DNA from: Candidatus Heimdallarchaeota archaeon
Lineage (GTDB): Archaea; Asgardarchaeota; Heimdallarchaeia; JABLTI01
DNA: 64,000 nt
Assembly (NCBI GenBank): GCA_018238155.1
Contig: JABCTZ010000032.1
Span: 153,034 to 217,033, forward strand
Direction of reading: 5' to 3'
A program made the position numbers and the translations under genes. The notes below the pieces were generated by a model. That model was not told where the DNA came from and did no database searches. It was given only the letters and a program-made list of their open reading frames with translations. Of the stretch, positions 16,948 to 25,650 are shown piece after piece (the stretch's first letter is position 1; every line of letters begins with the position of its first letter).

Positions 16948-18732
16948 TTGCTTAAATGGATAAGAAGACCTGGAAGAATAAATTTAGTTTATTTTATGCT
17001 TATAATTATAACTATGACTACTGTGGCATCTGCAGCTACTGTTCAAGCAGCTACGAATCAATATTTCTTTCGAATTGACATATTAAGCCAAAGTGATCTA
17101 CCTACTAAGAATATTGCTAATCTCCTAGCTCAAGAATTAGCTAGGATAAGAATTGATTCAATAATAAATTCTAACCCTGCAGGTGCTTTTACAGCTGAGC
17201 TTGTATCTCGAAATTTTGATATTGTTTTCAGTGAATTCAAGTGGCCTAATTTTGATGTAGATCCTTCTGTTTACTTCTCCGAAAGAAGCTCAGGTAATTA
17301 TTGGGGCTTAGATAGTGAAATGACTGGTGGGGCGTTAAACGAAGAGTTACTTCAATCTGGATTAACAGAAACTAATCTGGTTGCACGAGAAAATATCTAC
17401 CATCAATGGCAAGAAAATTTTGTGAATGAGCTTTTGCCTGTAATCCCTTGTTATTCATCTGTAGAAACATATGCTTCTTGGGATACTTTGACTGGATGGA
17501 ATCATGATGAAGGTATCGTTGCATCTTTGCCATATATGGATTGGTCTTCCCCTCATTACGGTCAAATAAATGATAGTGTTTTCGTTGATTATTTGGATGA
17601 TTGGAATAGCCTTAATCCTTTATTCGTAGAAGATGATTTTGTTATTTCTTTAATTGCTGAACCTTTATTTAGAGTTGATTATGATAATAATCCAGTTCCA
17701 GTTCTTGCTACTGGTTGGGAATTCTCAGAAAATGATACTGTCTTAATAATTTCTCTGCGAGAAAATGTTTTATGGCAACCTGATAAAGATAATCTTTTTA
17801 CTAGCGAGTACTTTGACGCAGATGATGTTTTATTTTCAATTTTAGCATATCAAGAAATTTCATTAAAAGGTTCTTATTTTAATTGGATAGAATCTGTTGA
17901 AAAAATAAATAATACCGCAGTGAAGATAACCATTGATGGAGATAAGGATGCTGTCAATAGGCAACCATTTGCTCCTGCATTAGTATCTCTGAATAACCTT
18001 ATTCTACCAGAGCATTATTTGAATGTAAGTGTAATAGATGGATTACCAAATACTTCTAGCTCTGAGTGGGTGGATTTTAGTCTTTTTGGAATGGGAACTG
18101 GCATGTATCATTTTGTTCCAGGGCTATATCACGAAGGTGTTCAAGCAGTTTTATATTCCAATGATGATTGGTGGGGTTCAACTTTAAATATTGAACAGTA
18201 CACTTTCAGATTCCTTTCTACATTAAACACAATTCAGCTAGAATTTCAAGGTGGAAAATTAGATATATACAAAGAATATCGAGAAACTGACACCAACTTT
18301 GATGTTTCTCCATATCTAAAGAAGACTCGTAATAGTTTTGATATGACCTATATTGGTTTTAACTTAAAATCATCTTCTTGTTCCGAGATAGGTGATCAAA
18401 CATTGACAGAAGATGGAACAATGTCAAAAGGGCTTGCTGTAAGGAAAGCAATTGCTTCTTTACTCAATAAGAATGATTTTGATGATAAGCTTGAAATCGA
18501 ATTGATGCTAACTGATTCGCCGTTATCAGTTAGATTTGGTTCTTTTGTTAAATCAGACATAACTACCTATGAAACAAATTTAGAAAAAGCAAAGGAGTAT
18601 ATGTTAAAAGCCGGCTTTGATCCTGATACAATGACTGCTCCAAGTTTTACTATAATTTCATCAATAATGTCTATTTTCATTTTAACAGTTATAGTTAGTC
18701 TCAATACAAGAAAAAACAATAAGAAGAGCTAA
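16948..18732 (+). CDS. solute-binding protein (family 5, OppA-like), apparently circularly permuted, C-terminal TM anchor
   Basis: 594 residues with a signal peptide (about 1-35). Residues 38-200 match what is normally the last third of a family 5 peptide-binding protein: strand plus ANLLAQELARIRIDS, then NFDIVFSEF, then AREN-IYHQWQENFVNELLPVIPCYS. Residues 208 onward then match the normal N terminus: DDWNSLNPLFVEDD, IAEPLF, VLATGWEFSENDTVLIISLRENVLW, DADDVLFSI. The chain closes with the normal middle, GLAVRKAIASLLNKNDF and LEKAKEYMLKAGF, and a TM helix (about 570-588). No permease or ATPase gene adjoins. Membrane anchor instead of lipobox. Could be a transport receptor or sensor. TTG start at 16948. 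Confidence 0.75.
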   Translation: MLKWIRRPGRINLVYFMLIIITMTTVASAATVQAATNQYFFRIDILSQSDLPTKNIANLLAQELARIRIDSIINSNPAGAFTAELVSRNFDIVFSEFKWPNFDVDPSVYFSERSSGNYWGLDSEMTGGALNEELLQSGLTETNLVARENIYHQWQENFVNELLPVIPCYSSVETYASWDTLTGWNHDEGIVASLPYMDWSSPHYGQINDSVFVDYLDDWNSLNPLFVEDDFVISLIAEPLFRVDYDNNPVPVLATGWEFSENDTVLIISLRENVLWQPDKDNLFTSEYFDADDVLFSILAYQEISLKGSYFNWIESVEKINNTAVKITIDGDKDAVNRQPFAPALVSLNNLILPEHYLNVSVIDGLPNTSSSEWVDFSLFGMGTGMYHFVPGLYHEGVQAVLYSNDDWWGSTLNIEQYTFRFLSTLNTIQLEFQGGKLDIYKEYRETDTNFDVSPYLKKTRNSFDMTYIGFNLKSSSCSEIGDQTLTEDGTMSKGLAVRKAIASLLNKNDFDDKLEIELMLTDSPLSVRFGSFVKSDITTYETNLEKAKEYMLKAGFDPDTMTAPSFTIISSIMSIFILTVIVSLNTRKNNKKS

Positions 18733-18761
18733 TAAATCATTAGCTCAACAACTTTTTTTTT
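18726..18761 (+). terminator. hairpin-T-run terminator after the solute-binding protein gene
   Basis: GAGCTAAT (18726-18733) pairs perfectly with ATTAGCTC (18739-18746) across a five-base loop; a run of nine T follows at 18753-18761. The stem begins inside the last codons of the gene. Confidence 0.75.
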
Positions 18762-18895
18762 ACTTTATCTCTGAATTTTCGCTCAAGTAAATTTTTAATC
18801 TAAAAAGGATTATTTTTACTAGAAAGTAAAAAGCTTGATAAACAACATTCTTTCAATAAATAAATAGAAACTAATCAAATGGAGTCAATTGAATT

Positions 18896-19267
18896 TTGTC
18901 TACAAAATTTTTAACAAATGAAGAAATAGAAGAGAAAATAAGATTATTTCTTTCTGAACATAGTTACCAATTCAACGAGAAAGTTATTGTACAAAAGAGA
19001 TTAAAAGCAGTAGATTTCGAAGTAATAACATCTGATTCTAAAGTAGCCATTCTTTTATTTCTTTGGAATCGCTCTGTTCCATATGATAAGGTATACTATG
19101 CTGAAGAATATATGAACAAGTATGAATACGATAAAGTGATTTTAGTAAGTAGACAAATGAGCCCAAGAGCAAAGGAGATAATTAAAAAAGAGAAATTGCC
19201 AATTGAAATAATTTTCGAATCAGACTTTAGAACAATGAAAAGTAGTCCACTATTAGGAAAATTATAG
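18896..19267 (+). CDS. hypothetical alpha/beta protein, possible nuclease-like fold
   Basis: 123 residues, not confidently recognised. An N-terminal helix is followed by strand-turn-strand VDFEVITSDSKVAILLFLW, a helix, and a second strand KVILVSRQMSPRAKEIIKKEKLPIEIIF. This order recalls PD-(D/E)xK or Mrr-like domains, but the expected E-x-K is not evident, so catalysis is doubtful. Start is TTG at 18896, with GGAG at 18881-18884. Convergent with the next gene; a T-rich imperfect inverted repeat lies in the 42-base gap. Confidence 0.5.
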   Translation: MSTKFLTNEEIEEKIRLFLSEHSYQFNEKVIVQKRLKAVDFEVITSDSKVAILLFLWNRSVPYDKVYYAEEYMNKYEYDKVILVSRQMSPRAKEIIKKEKLPIEIIFESDFRTMKSSPLLGKL

Positions 19268-19309
19268 TGAATGAAATAAGTAACAATATTTGTTTCTTTT
19301 TTTCTTTCA

Positions 19310-19618
19310 TTATTTCTTGGACGCAAGAAGCTCTTTTGCTAATTTTATTGGTATCCTGGGCCAAATTAGTTCTAATAATGCACCATCACATTTACTACAT
19401 TTTACTTTTTTCTCAATGAAACCATCATCATAATATTCATATGAACTAGAAATCAATTTTTCACATAAAATATCAATATTGCATTTTTCACATCGAAAAT
19501 ATTTTTTAGGTTTTGCTATTTTTGGCGGCCAAGTGTATATTGAGCAAGATATACATTGTGAACGACCATCACATTGTAAATGATTTCCTCGAACAGTCAT
19601 ATAATCAAATTCTTTCAA
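19310..19618 (-). CDS. Cys-rich probable zinc-binding protein
   Basis: 102 residues, family not recognised. Three cysteine clusters are visible: CDGRSQCISC in the N-terminal third, CEKCNIDILC in the middle, and CSKCDGALLEL near the C terminus. The last two pairs are zinc-ribbon-like. No catalytic motif. First in a run of minus-strand small genes that continues to gatD. Confidence 0.55.
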   Translation of the reverse strand: MKEFDYMTVRGNHLQCDGRSQCISCSIYTWPPKIAKPKKYFRCEKCNIDILCEKLISSSYEYYDDGFIEKKVKCSKCDGALLELIWPRIPIKLAKELLASKK

Positions 19619-19774
19619 AGTCTTGAGTATCTAATGTGCACAATCTTTAAACATCTTTTCGGTTACAGCGAAAATCAAAGCTCCATATGGAGTTTCTTAA
19701 TAGAAAATTTACCTACTATTCTCTACTGAACCTATTTTAGAGCATTCTTCTTGAAGCTTATTTGATACCTATTG

Positions 19775-20008
19775 TTAATCCTCATCGATTTTATCTTTAT
19801 TAGAGGAAAGATACCAATCTAAATAGTCTTTATTTTTCTTTTTTTGTTCGTACTCTGGATCATCATCGCTTCGTTTTGAAGCGGCAAAATGTTCGCGCTT
19901 CATTTTATCAAACTGATAGCGATTAATAACTAAACCACAAGAGGTGCAAACATAATGTGGTGGATCCGTTTCCATTTTACCTTTACAACTTGGGCATCTG
20001 GGCGCCAT
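19775..20008 (-). CDS. small zinc-ribbon protein
   Basis: 77 residues. The N-terminal half is a zinc ribbon of TFIIB type, CPSCKGKM...VCTSCGLVI (C-x2-C, 15 residues, C-x2-C). The C-terminal half is highly charged with DDD and KKK clusters and probably disordered. A nucleic-acid or protein-binding role in transcription is plausible from the ribbon but cannot be shown. ATG at 20008 follows an AGGAG motif a few bases upstream on the minus strand. Confidence 0.6.
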   Translation of the reverse strand: MAPRCPSCKGKMETDPPHYVCTSCGLVINRYQFDKMKREHFAASKRSDDDPEYEQKKKNKDYLDWYLSSNKDKIDED

Positions 20009-20142
20009 TTTTTATTACTCCTTTCTAAGTTGATTCTTCTAATATAAATTGGTTTTTTAAATGGTTACTTCATTATTAATAATACTACCATTCAACAAAA
20101 AAGAGTTTTGATACAACACAATGAATTGAAATTATTATTGCT

Positions 20143-20574
20143 TCATTTCACTTTCTTCACTTTTTGTTTTTGAATTAGCCTTATTTTTGGTTTTACAACA
20201 TTGAGTAGAACGGTAATTTTCTCTTTTAGTTTCCAACAGATTTTATAAAATTCTTCTATATTTTCAATACCTTCCAATCTATTAAACATATCAAGAGTCT
20301 CAAGAAAAGCTTGTCGTATTTTCCGTTCGGCTCTTACTTGTTTGAGTGTTTCCTTAAAGTCCTCTTTCCATTTCTGACCGAGTGTTTTATCCTCTAAATT
20401 ATTTAATAACTTTAGAGTAGCAACGATAAATTCCACATCTGATCTCGCTTTCCAAATTGTATCATAGAATTTAGTGTATTCTTTAGGATCGAGTTTATCG
20501 TAAACCTTCTGAATACCTTTTCGAGCATTATCCAATTTTTGAACAATTTCTTCACTTAATGCCAAAACATTCAC
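20143..20574 (-). CDS. hypothetical helical protein
   Basis: 143 residues, no family recognised. Almost entirely alpha-helical with amphipathic patterns (KLDNARKGIQKVYDKL, FLETLDMFNRLEGI, IEEFYKICWKLKEKI) and a basic C-terminal tail ending KKVK. No cysteines beyond one, no TM segment. Located 46 bases downstream of gatD on the same strand, so it may be co-transcribed with it. Confidence 0.5.
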   Translation of the reverse strand: MNVLALSEEIVQKLDNARKGIQKVYDKLDPKEYTKFYDTIWKARSDVEFIVATLKLLNNLEDKTLGQKWKEDFKETLKQVRAERKIRQAFLETLDMFNRLEGIENIEEFYKICWKLKEKITVLLNVVKPKIRLIQKQKVKKVK

Positions 20575-20620
20575 GCCAAAGACAATAATTATTTCTTTTT
20601 TTTGATTAGGAGTACTAAAA

Positions 20621-22012
20621 TTATTTCTCTTTTATTAGTAATTTGTCTAATCGTTTGTCAACTTTTCCTTGAAAAATTAAATAGTCATCAAATCTTTCTC
20701 GTTTTGTTATTTCACCGGCTAGATTTTTTTGCATTAACTCCTTTACAAAAGGAATTTCTTTAGTATGACCAAGAACCCACATTGCTTTTACTAGTGCAAC
20801 TTCTGGTAACATATTTGCTAGTGGAATAACACCTGCTTGTAATAATAACCTTCCAGTTTCATACACTTTCATTCCTACAAATCCCCACAAACATTGCGAG
20901 GTCATAAAAATGGGTATGTTCTCATCTTTTGCTCTCTCGATAGAATTTCTTTTGTTCCGATTGACATGTCCTAAACCTGTTCCTGCGATAACAAGCCCAT
21001 GATAACCATTGTCTATGTAATAATCAATTATTTCTGAATTCATTCCCGGATAGCTATAGAGAAGCCCAACTTTTCCATCGATTTTTGTATCGATTTCAAA
21101 ATCATTTCGCTTTGGATTACGTTTATTATATTTTACTCCTGTTGGTATGATTTTTCCATTTTCTACTTTAGCTATTGGAGCTCCACCAATTGTCCGGAAA
21201 GCATCTCTTCTACTTGAATGCATTTTTCTAACTCTGGTACCTCGATGGAGTAAATTGTATGTATCACCAGACATCCCATGCATACAAACCATTACCTCTG
21301 CAATATCTGAATGAACAGCCGCTTGCACACTACTGATCAAATTTAGTGCCGCATCACTTGAAGGGCGATCACTACTTCTTTGTGACCCTACCAAAATAAT
21401 CGGTCTATCAACATTTTTGATCATAAAAGAAAGTGCTGCAGCAGTATAATGAAGAGTATCTGTACCATGAGCAATTATAATTCCTTCAGGATCAATCCTG
21501 TCAACGTAGTTAGCTATTTCATTTGCAATAGTAGACCAATTTGATGGGACAATGTTTTCACTTAAGACTTGAAATAAAGAATGAGTTTCAAGATTAGAAA
21601 TTGCTTTTAATTCCGGTATGGCATTAAATAACTCTTGAGGAGAGAAAGCAGGAATTACTGCTCCAGTTGAATAATCAAGTTTTGATGCTACCGTACCTCC
21701 TGTACCCAATAAAACCACTGTTGGTTTTTTCAAATCTTTTTCATTCACTTTAACCTGAATTTTAAAATTAGGTTTTACTTGCTCAATAACCTCGATTTCT
21801 TGTATATTGTCTATTTTTATTCCAATATTATAACCATTTTCTAGTTTGATAACTAAATGTTGATCATCATTATGTTCTCCTCTTGGTAGAAGAACTCCCT
21901 TAAAAATGCCTTTAGTTGATTTTAGTGTGACTTTTGCCCACACGCTGACTTTTCGCTTTTCAAGCCATTCTGCTGCAATTCCATAATATCCGGTCTCAGA
22001 TTCTTCAGGCAC
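20621..22012 (-). CDS. gatD: Glu-tRNA(Gln) amidotransferase subunit D
   Basis: Archaeal asparaginase-like subunit of GatDE, which releases ammonia from an amide donor for conversion of Glu-tRNA(Gln) to Gln-tRNA(Gln). The N-terminal 85 residues form the SH3-like GatD domain (VWAKVTLKSTKGIFKGVLLPR). The asparaginase domain follows, with catalytic threonines in LLGTGGTVAS (T104/T107) and HGTDTLHYT, and later AGTGLGHVN. 463 residues, slightly longer than typical. It lies divergent to gatE with a shared 174-base promoter region, so subunits of one complex are balanced from opposite strands. Confidence 0.95.
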   Translation of the reverse strand: MPEESETGYYGIAAEWLEKRKVSVWAKVTLKSTKGIFKGVLLPRGEHNDDQHLVIKLENGYNIGIKIDNIQEIEVIEQVKPNFKIQVKVNEKDLKKPTVVLLGTGGTVASKLDYSTGAVIPAFSPQELFNAIPELKAISNLETHSLFQVLSENIVPSNWSTIANEIANYVDRIDPEGIIIAHGTDTLHYTAAALSFMIKNVDRPIILVGSQRSSDRPSSDAALNLISSVQAAVHSDIAEVMVCMHGMSGDTYNLLHRGTRVRKMHSSRRDAFRTIGGAPIAKVENGKIIPTGVKYNKRNPKRNDFEIDTKIDGKVGLLYSYPGMNSEIIDYYIDNGYHGLVIAGTGLGHVNRNKRNSIERAKDENIPIFMTSQCLWGFVGMKVYETGRLLLQAGVIPLANMLPEVALVKAMWVLGHTKEIPFVKELMQKNLAGEITKRERFDDYLIFQGKVDKRLDKLLIKEK

Positions 22013-22186
22013 TATTCATCCTCTCAAAGAGATTCGTTATATATTTTACATCAATTGAATAGATATGTGTTTCTTTAAATTTTTGATGAAAAACTGCTTA
22101 ATAATTACTAACAAAGTTTTATATTCTTAATAAGAGAACGGTTTTAGATATCAAGTGAATTGTTCTAAATAATTGAGGTAAAAGAA

Positions 22187-24124
22187 ATGGTTCAAACAAC
22201 CAAAGAACATTCAAGTTATGATTATCAAGCTTTAGGTTTGAAGTGTGGTCTCGAACTTCATCAACAACTTGAAACTGGGAGGAAATTGTTTTGCAAATGT
22301 AAAACTGATTTGCAACTTGATGAACCAATGGCTAGAATAACCAGACATATGAGACCAACTCTTTCTGAGATGGGAGAAAACGATAAGACTGCATTAATGG
22401 AATTTAGAAAAGAACAAATAATTACTTATGAAGTTCATGATAGCACTTGCACATATGAAATTGATGAAGCTCCTCCTTTTGAAATTGATTCAAATGCAAT
22501 AGATCTTGCTTTAACAATAGCTCGCTTATTACAAATGGAAATTCTTGATGAATTACATGTAAATCGAAAACAATACTTAGATGGTTCTATTCCAGCTGGT
22601 TTTCAAAGAACAATGATAGTTGGTGTGGGTGGCAAAGTAAAAATCTCAAAGAGAACAATAAATCTTGATATGCTTGCGTTAGAGGAGGATTCGTGTAGAG
22701 AAATAACTAATATAGGTCGAAATATTGTTTGGCGTGTAGATCGTTTAGGCATTCCTTTAGTAGAAATTGTTACTAAAACATTCAATTTAGATGATCCAAA
22801 TGAAATAAAGGATATTGCCATCGGAATTAGTAGAATTCTTCGTGCAACTGGCAAAGTAAAACGTGGGTTAGGAACCATTCGTCAAGATTTGAATATCAGC
22901 ATTGAAAAAGGAGCGAGAGTGGAAATAAAAGGAGTGCAAATTTTAGATATGCTTCCTGAATACATAAAATTGGAAGTTATTCGACAGCTAACACTGATAG
23001 AAATAAAAGAAGAAATGGGGAAACGGAAACTTACAGCAGAACTTTTTAAAAATAATTATCAAGATTGTAAAGACATTTTCAAAAAAACAAAATGTAAATT
23101 CCTTATTACTGCAATAAAAAATAAAGAAAAAATAATGGGAATAAAACTTCCAAGAATGCGAGGTTTGTTAGAGAAAGAAGTTCAAATTGGAAGATCTTTT
23201 GGTAAAGAGCTTGCTGATAGAGTGAAAGTAATTACAGGTTTAGGTGGAATTCTTCATACTGATGAACTGCCAAATTATGGTATCACGGAAGAAGAAGTAT
23301 CAATACTACGTGAAAAATTCAATTGTCAGCAAAATGATGTAATTGTAATAGTTTTAGGAAAGAAAGAAGATGCAATTAATGCTATAGAAGAAGTACTTAC
23401 TCGAGTCAAAGAGGCAATTGTTGGTGTTCCTGAAGAAACGAGGCATGCTATTGATGATGGTACAACAACTTTTCGAAGATATTTGAGTGGTGCAAGTAGA
23501 ATGTATCCCGATACTGATTCTTATCCAATAATTATCTCAGAATCTAGAATAAAAAGAATTGAGGATGAATTACCTGAATTACTCGATAAGAAAGAAGAAA
23601 GATATATTCAGAAATACAAATTGCCTGAAGCCGTAGCTAAAAGTTTATCGCTATCTCCAAAAGCATCTTTATTTGAAGAACTGGTGAAAATTGGCTTGGA
23701 CCCAACACTCGTAGCAATAACTTTAGATCAAACTCTAAAATCATTAGAACGTGAAAAAGTCCCTGTTCAGAAAATAACTGCTAATACAATCAAAGCAATT
23801 TTTCAACTTCTTATCAAGAAAAAAATTGCTAAAGAAGCTATTCCCCTGCTTTTACGATATCAAGCTGAACATCCAAAAGAAAAAATAGATGAAGCACTAG
23901 CTGCTCTTGGATTAGTTTCAATATCTGAAGAGGAATTGATAATAATTATTGATACTGAATTAAATAATAACATTGAATTATTGCAAAGATCTGGAAGTAG
24001 AGCAATACGAAAAATCATCGGTTTAGTCATGGATAAAGTACGTGGGAAGATAGATGGAAAAATAGTTAATGATCTTGTTAAGAAACAATTATCTGATTTG
24101 CTGGAAGCAACAAGTGTAGAATAA
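22187..24124 (+). CDS. gatE: Glu-tRNA(Gln) amidotransferase subunit E
   Basis: Kinase/tRNA-binding subunit of archaeal GatDE (645 residues, normal length). The GatB-type cradle carries GLKCGLELHQQLETGRKLFCKC, the HxxxxxxxFCxC signature, and GSIPAGFQRTMIVG. A GAD-type insertion is present in the middle (about 290-420) and a helical YqeY-like tail at the end (about 520-640). GAGGT lies seven bases before the ATG. Presence of GatDE implies tRNA(Gln) is charged by the indirect route. Paired divergently with gatD. Confidence 0.95.
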   Translation: MVQTTKEHSSYDYQALGLKCGLELHQQLETGRKLFCKCKTDLQLDEPMARITRHMRPTLSEMGENDKTALMEFRKEQIITYEVHDSTCTYEIDEAPPFEIDSNAIDLALTIARLLQMEILDELHVNRKQYLDGSIPAGFQRTMIVGVGGKVKISKRTINLDMLALEEDSCREITNIGRNIVWRVDRLGIPLVEIVTKTFNLDDPNEIKDIAIGISRILRATGKVKRGLGTIRQDLNISIEKGARVEIKGVQILDMLPEYIKLEVIRQLTLIEIKEEMGKRKLTAELFKNNYQDCKDIFKKTKCKFLITAIKNKEKIMGIKLPRMRGLLEKEVQIGRSFGKELADRVKVITGLGGILHTDELPNYGITEEEVSILREKFNCQQNDVIVIVLGKKEDAINAIEEVLTRVKEAIVGVPEETRHAIDDGTTTFRRYLSGASRMYPDTDSYPIIISESRIKRIEDELPELLDKKEERYIQKYKLPEAVAKSLSLSPKASLFEELVKIGLDPTLVAITLDQTLKSLEREKVPVQKITANTIKAIFQLLIKKKIAKEAIPLLLRYQAEHPKEKIDEALAALGLVSISEEELIIIIDTELNNNIELLQRSGSRAIRKIIGLVMDKVRGKIDGKIVNDLVKKQLSDLLEATSVE

Positions 24125-24132
24125 AGAGCAAT

Positions 24133-24657
24133 TTATTGTGATAGCTTTTTCACATCGATTTTCATTTTTACTACTCTACCGTATCCTTCATCAGATTCTT
24201 CAAGAATGTTTCTTCCTATCATATCATTTACTTTGTCGCGAATAATTCGCCTTGATGAGGTCCCTCTTTCTTGTTTTACAAGTGCTGTTAGCTGAGAAAT
24301 ATTCTTTGGTCCTTCTCGAGTTAAAACATCTACAATTAACCTCTCAATGGCATCAAGATTGACATCAGGACGTAATCTCATAATCCATTTTGAGGGGGAG
24401 AATATTGTTGCTACATTCGTTACTTCCTGGAATGTCCGTAATAATGCAAGGGTCATATTGAGAGATCCGGTTGCATCATGTAAATCAGGGCTCATCTCAT
24501 CAATCTTACTCTCTAAAGCAGAGATTCTTTCAATTGTCATGTCTAACTTGTCATTTAAAGCTTCAAGAGCACCAAAATTAATTGTTGTCTCTTTTTTCTC
24601 TTTGTTCTGTTTTTCTTTATCTGACTTTGACATTTTCTTGCCCTCATTGGAGTCCAA
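24133..24657 (-). CDS. coiled-coil and winged-helix protein
   Basis: 174 residues. The N terminus is charged and basic (MSKSDKEKQNKEKK). A short coiled coil with ALNDKLDMTIERISALESKIDEM spans about 30-55, and residues 95-165 fit a winged-helix domain: helices DAIERLIVDVLTREGPKNISQLTALVKQERG and a recognition helix followed by a wing (ILEESDEGYGRVVKM). Transcription regulator or chromatin-associated protein is a reasonable guess, unproven. The ATG at 24657 and a second in-frame ATG at residue 9 both serve. Ends nine bases from the convergent gatE. Confidence 0.55.
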   Translation of the reverse strand: MDSNEGKKMSKSDKEKQNKEKKETTINFGALEALNDKLDMTIERISALESKIDEMSPDLHDATGSLNMTLALLRTFQEVTNVATIFSPSKWIMRLRPDVNLDAIERLIVDVLTREGPKNISQLTALVKQERGTSSRRIIRDKVNDMIGRNILEESDEGYGRVVKMKIDVKKLSQ

Positions 24658-24779
24658 AAGATTGGTTGATTTACACTTTAATATACTTTAATTACATATT
24701 TCTGATATTTAAACCTTTTATTATTCTAAAAACTCAAAGATGTTTCCAATAGAAATTCACAACTTTGAATTCTAGCTCA

Positions 24780-25142
24780 TTAAATTAAGACTGAAAAGGT
24801 CTTTAACTTCTTTCCAGTCTCTTTTTTTGGTTCCGATATTTTATTCTCATCATCATCTGTACTTCTAGTTCTATTTTTGTTTATTATTTTAAGAAGACCT
24901 AATATGCTTCCATAATCCTTAAGCATTGATTGGTATTTCTTGGCAAAACTCTTTCCATCTTTTCTTGGCATACCATTTTTGACCAATTTACGTTGGATAC
25001 GGATTCTGAATATTTCTCTCCTACATGGTAGGATAATTAACCTTGGCAAAATTACAAAAGTGAATATAATACATGACCAGGTTAATTGTAATGTAATAAT
25101 GAATATATTCGCTAATTTTTTCCAAAATTTACCACGAGCCAT
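24780..25142 (-). CDS. small membrane protein
   Basis: About 120 residues, unrecognised. A long hydrophobic stretch (LANIFIITLQLTWSCIIFTFVILPRLIIL) forms one long or two short TM helices. An Arg/Lys-rich region follows (CRREIFRIRIQRKLVKNG), then a charged, probably disordered tail. The ATG at 25142 is preferred; an in-frame GTG lies nine bases upstream. It follows the 108-residue protein gene by about 40 bases on the same strand. Confidence 0.45.
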   Translation of the reverse strand: MARGKFWKKLANIFIITLQLTWSCIIFTFVILPRLIILPCRREIFRIRIQRKLVKNGMPRKDGKSFAKKYQSMLKDYGSILGLLKIINKNRTRSTDDDENKISEPKKETGKKLKTFSVLI

Positions 25143-25182
25143 AAAAAACACAACCTGCCTTCGCTAAAACAATTGTTGAAGA

Positions 25183-25509
25183 TTAATCCTCATGTTTCTT
25201 TTTGGTATCGATATTTATGTTTTGCATTGCTTTTCCAATGATATTGATTGAATCTGCATATTTATCAACCATATTGCGAACCATATCTTCTGGGAGACCT
25301 TGCTCTGTAAGGGTTTTGTAAATTGTTCCAATTCCTAAAGCATATTGCTCTGCTGTTTCAGCGGAGTATAATGCGTTGAATAATCCCTTTATTAATCCTG
25401 GAATTTCTTCATTGATTACTCCAAGGAGCTCTTTAATATCTTCAACAGGGATATCATCGCTATCTTTCTCAATTTTGATTCTTGTTTCTTTCTTTGTTTC
25501 TTCAGGCAT
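25183..25509 (-). CDS. conserved archaeal-type hypothetical protein
   Basis: 108 residues. The core EEIPGLIKGLFNALYSAETAEQYALGIGTIYKTLTEQGLPEDMVRNMVDKYADSINIIGKAM is compact, helical and looks like a small conserved archaeal protein family of unknown function. No metal-binding cysteines or TM segment. Both termini are charged and probably flexible. First gene of a minus-strand run of three small genes (25509 to 24133), divergent to the 7TM gene. Confidence 0.55.
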   Translation of the reverse strand: MPEETKKETRIKIEKDSDDIPVEDIKELLGVINEEIPGLIKGLFNALYSAETAEQYALGIGTIYKTLTEQGLPEDMVRNMVDKYADSINIIGKAMQNINIDTKKKHED

Positions 25510-25650
25510 TTATTAATCACCTAACTATTTTTAGTGTCTATTATAACATTTAGCTGGTCACAATATATGAGTTCATTGGTGAAATGTGCTCAGACAATCT
25601 ACTAATTAATTCGGTATTCATAATTTTCAATTAATTCTTCCAAAAGTTTA

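Noticed and set aside
18896..19267. Assignment as a restriction-type nuclease
   Set aside because: The alpha/beta order recalls PD-(D/E)xK folds, but the E-x-K residues are not evident; kept only as hypothetical.
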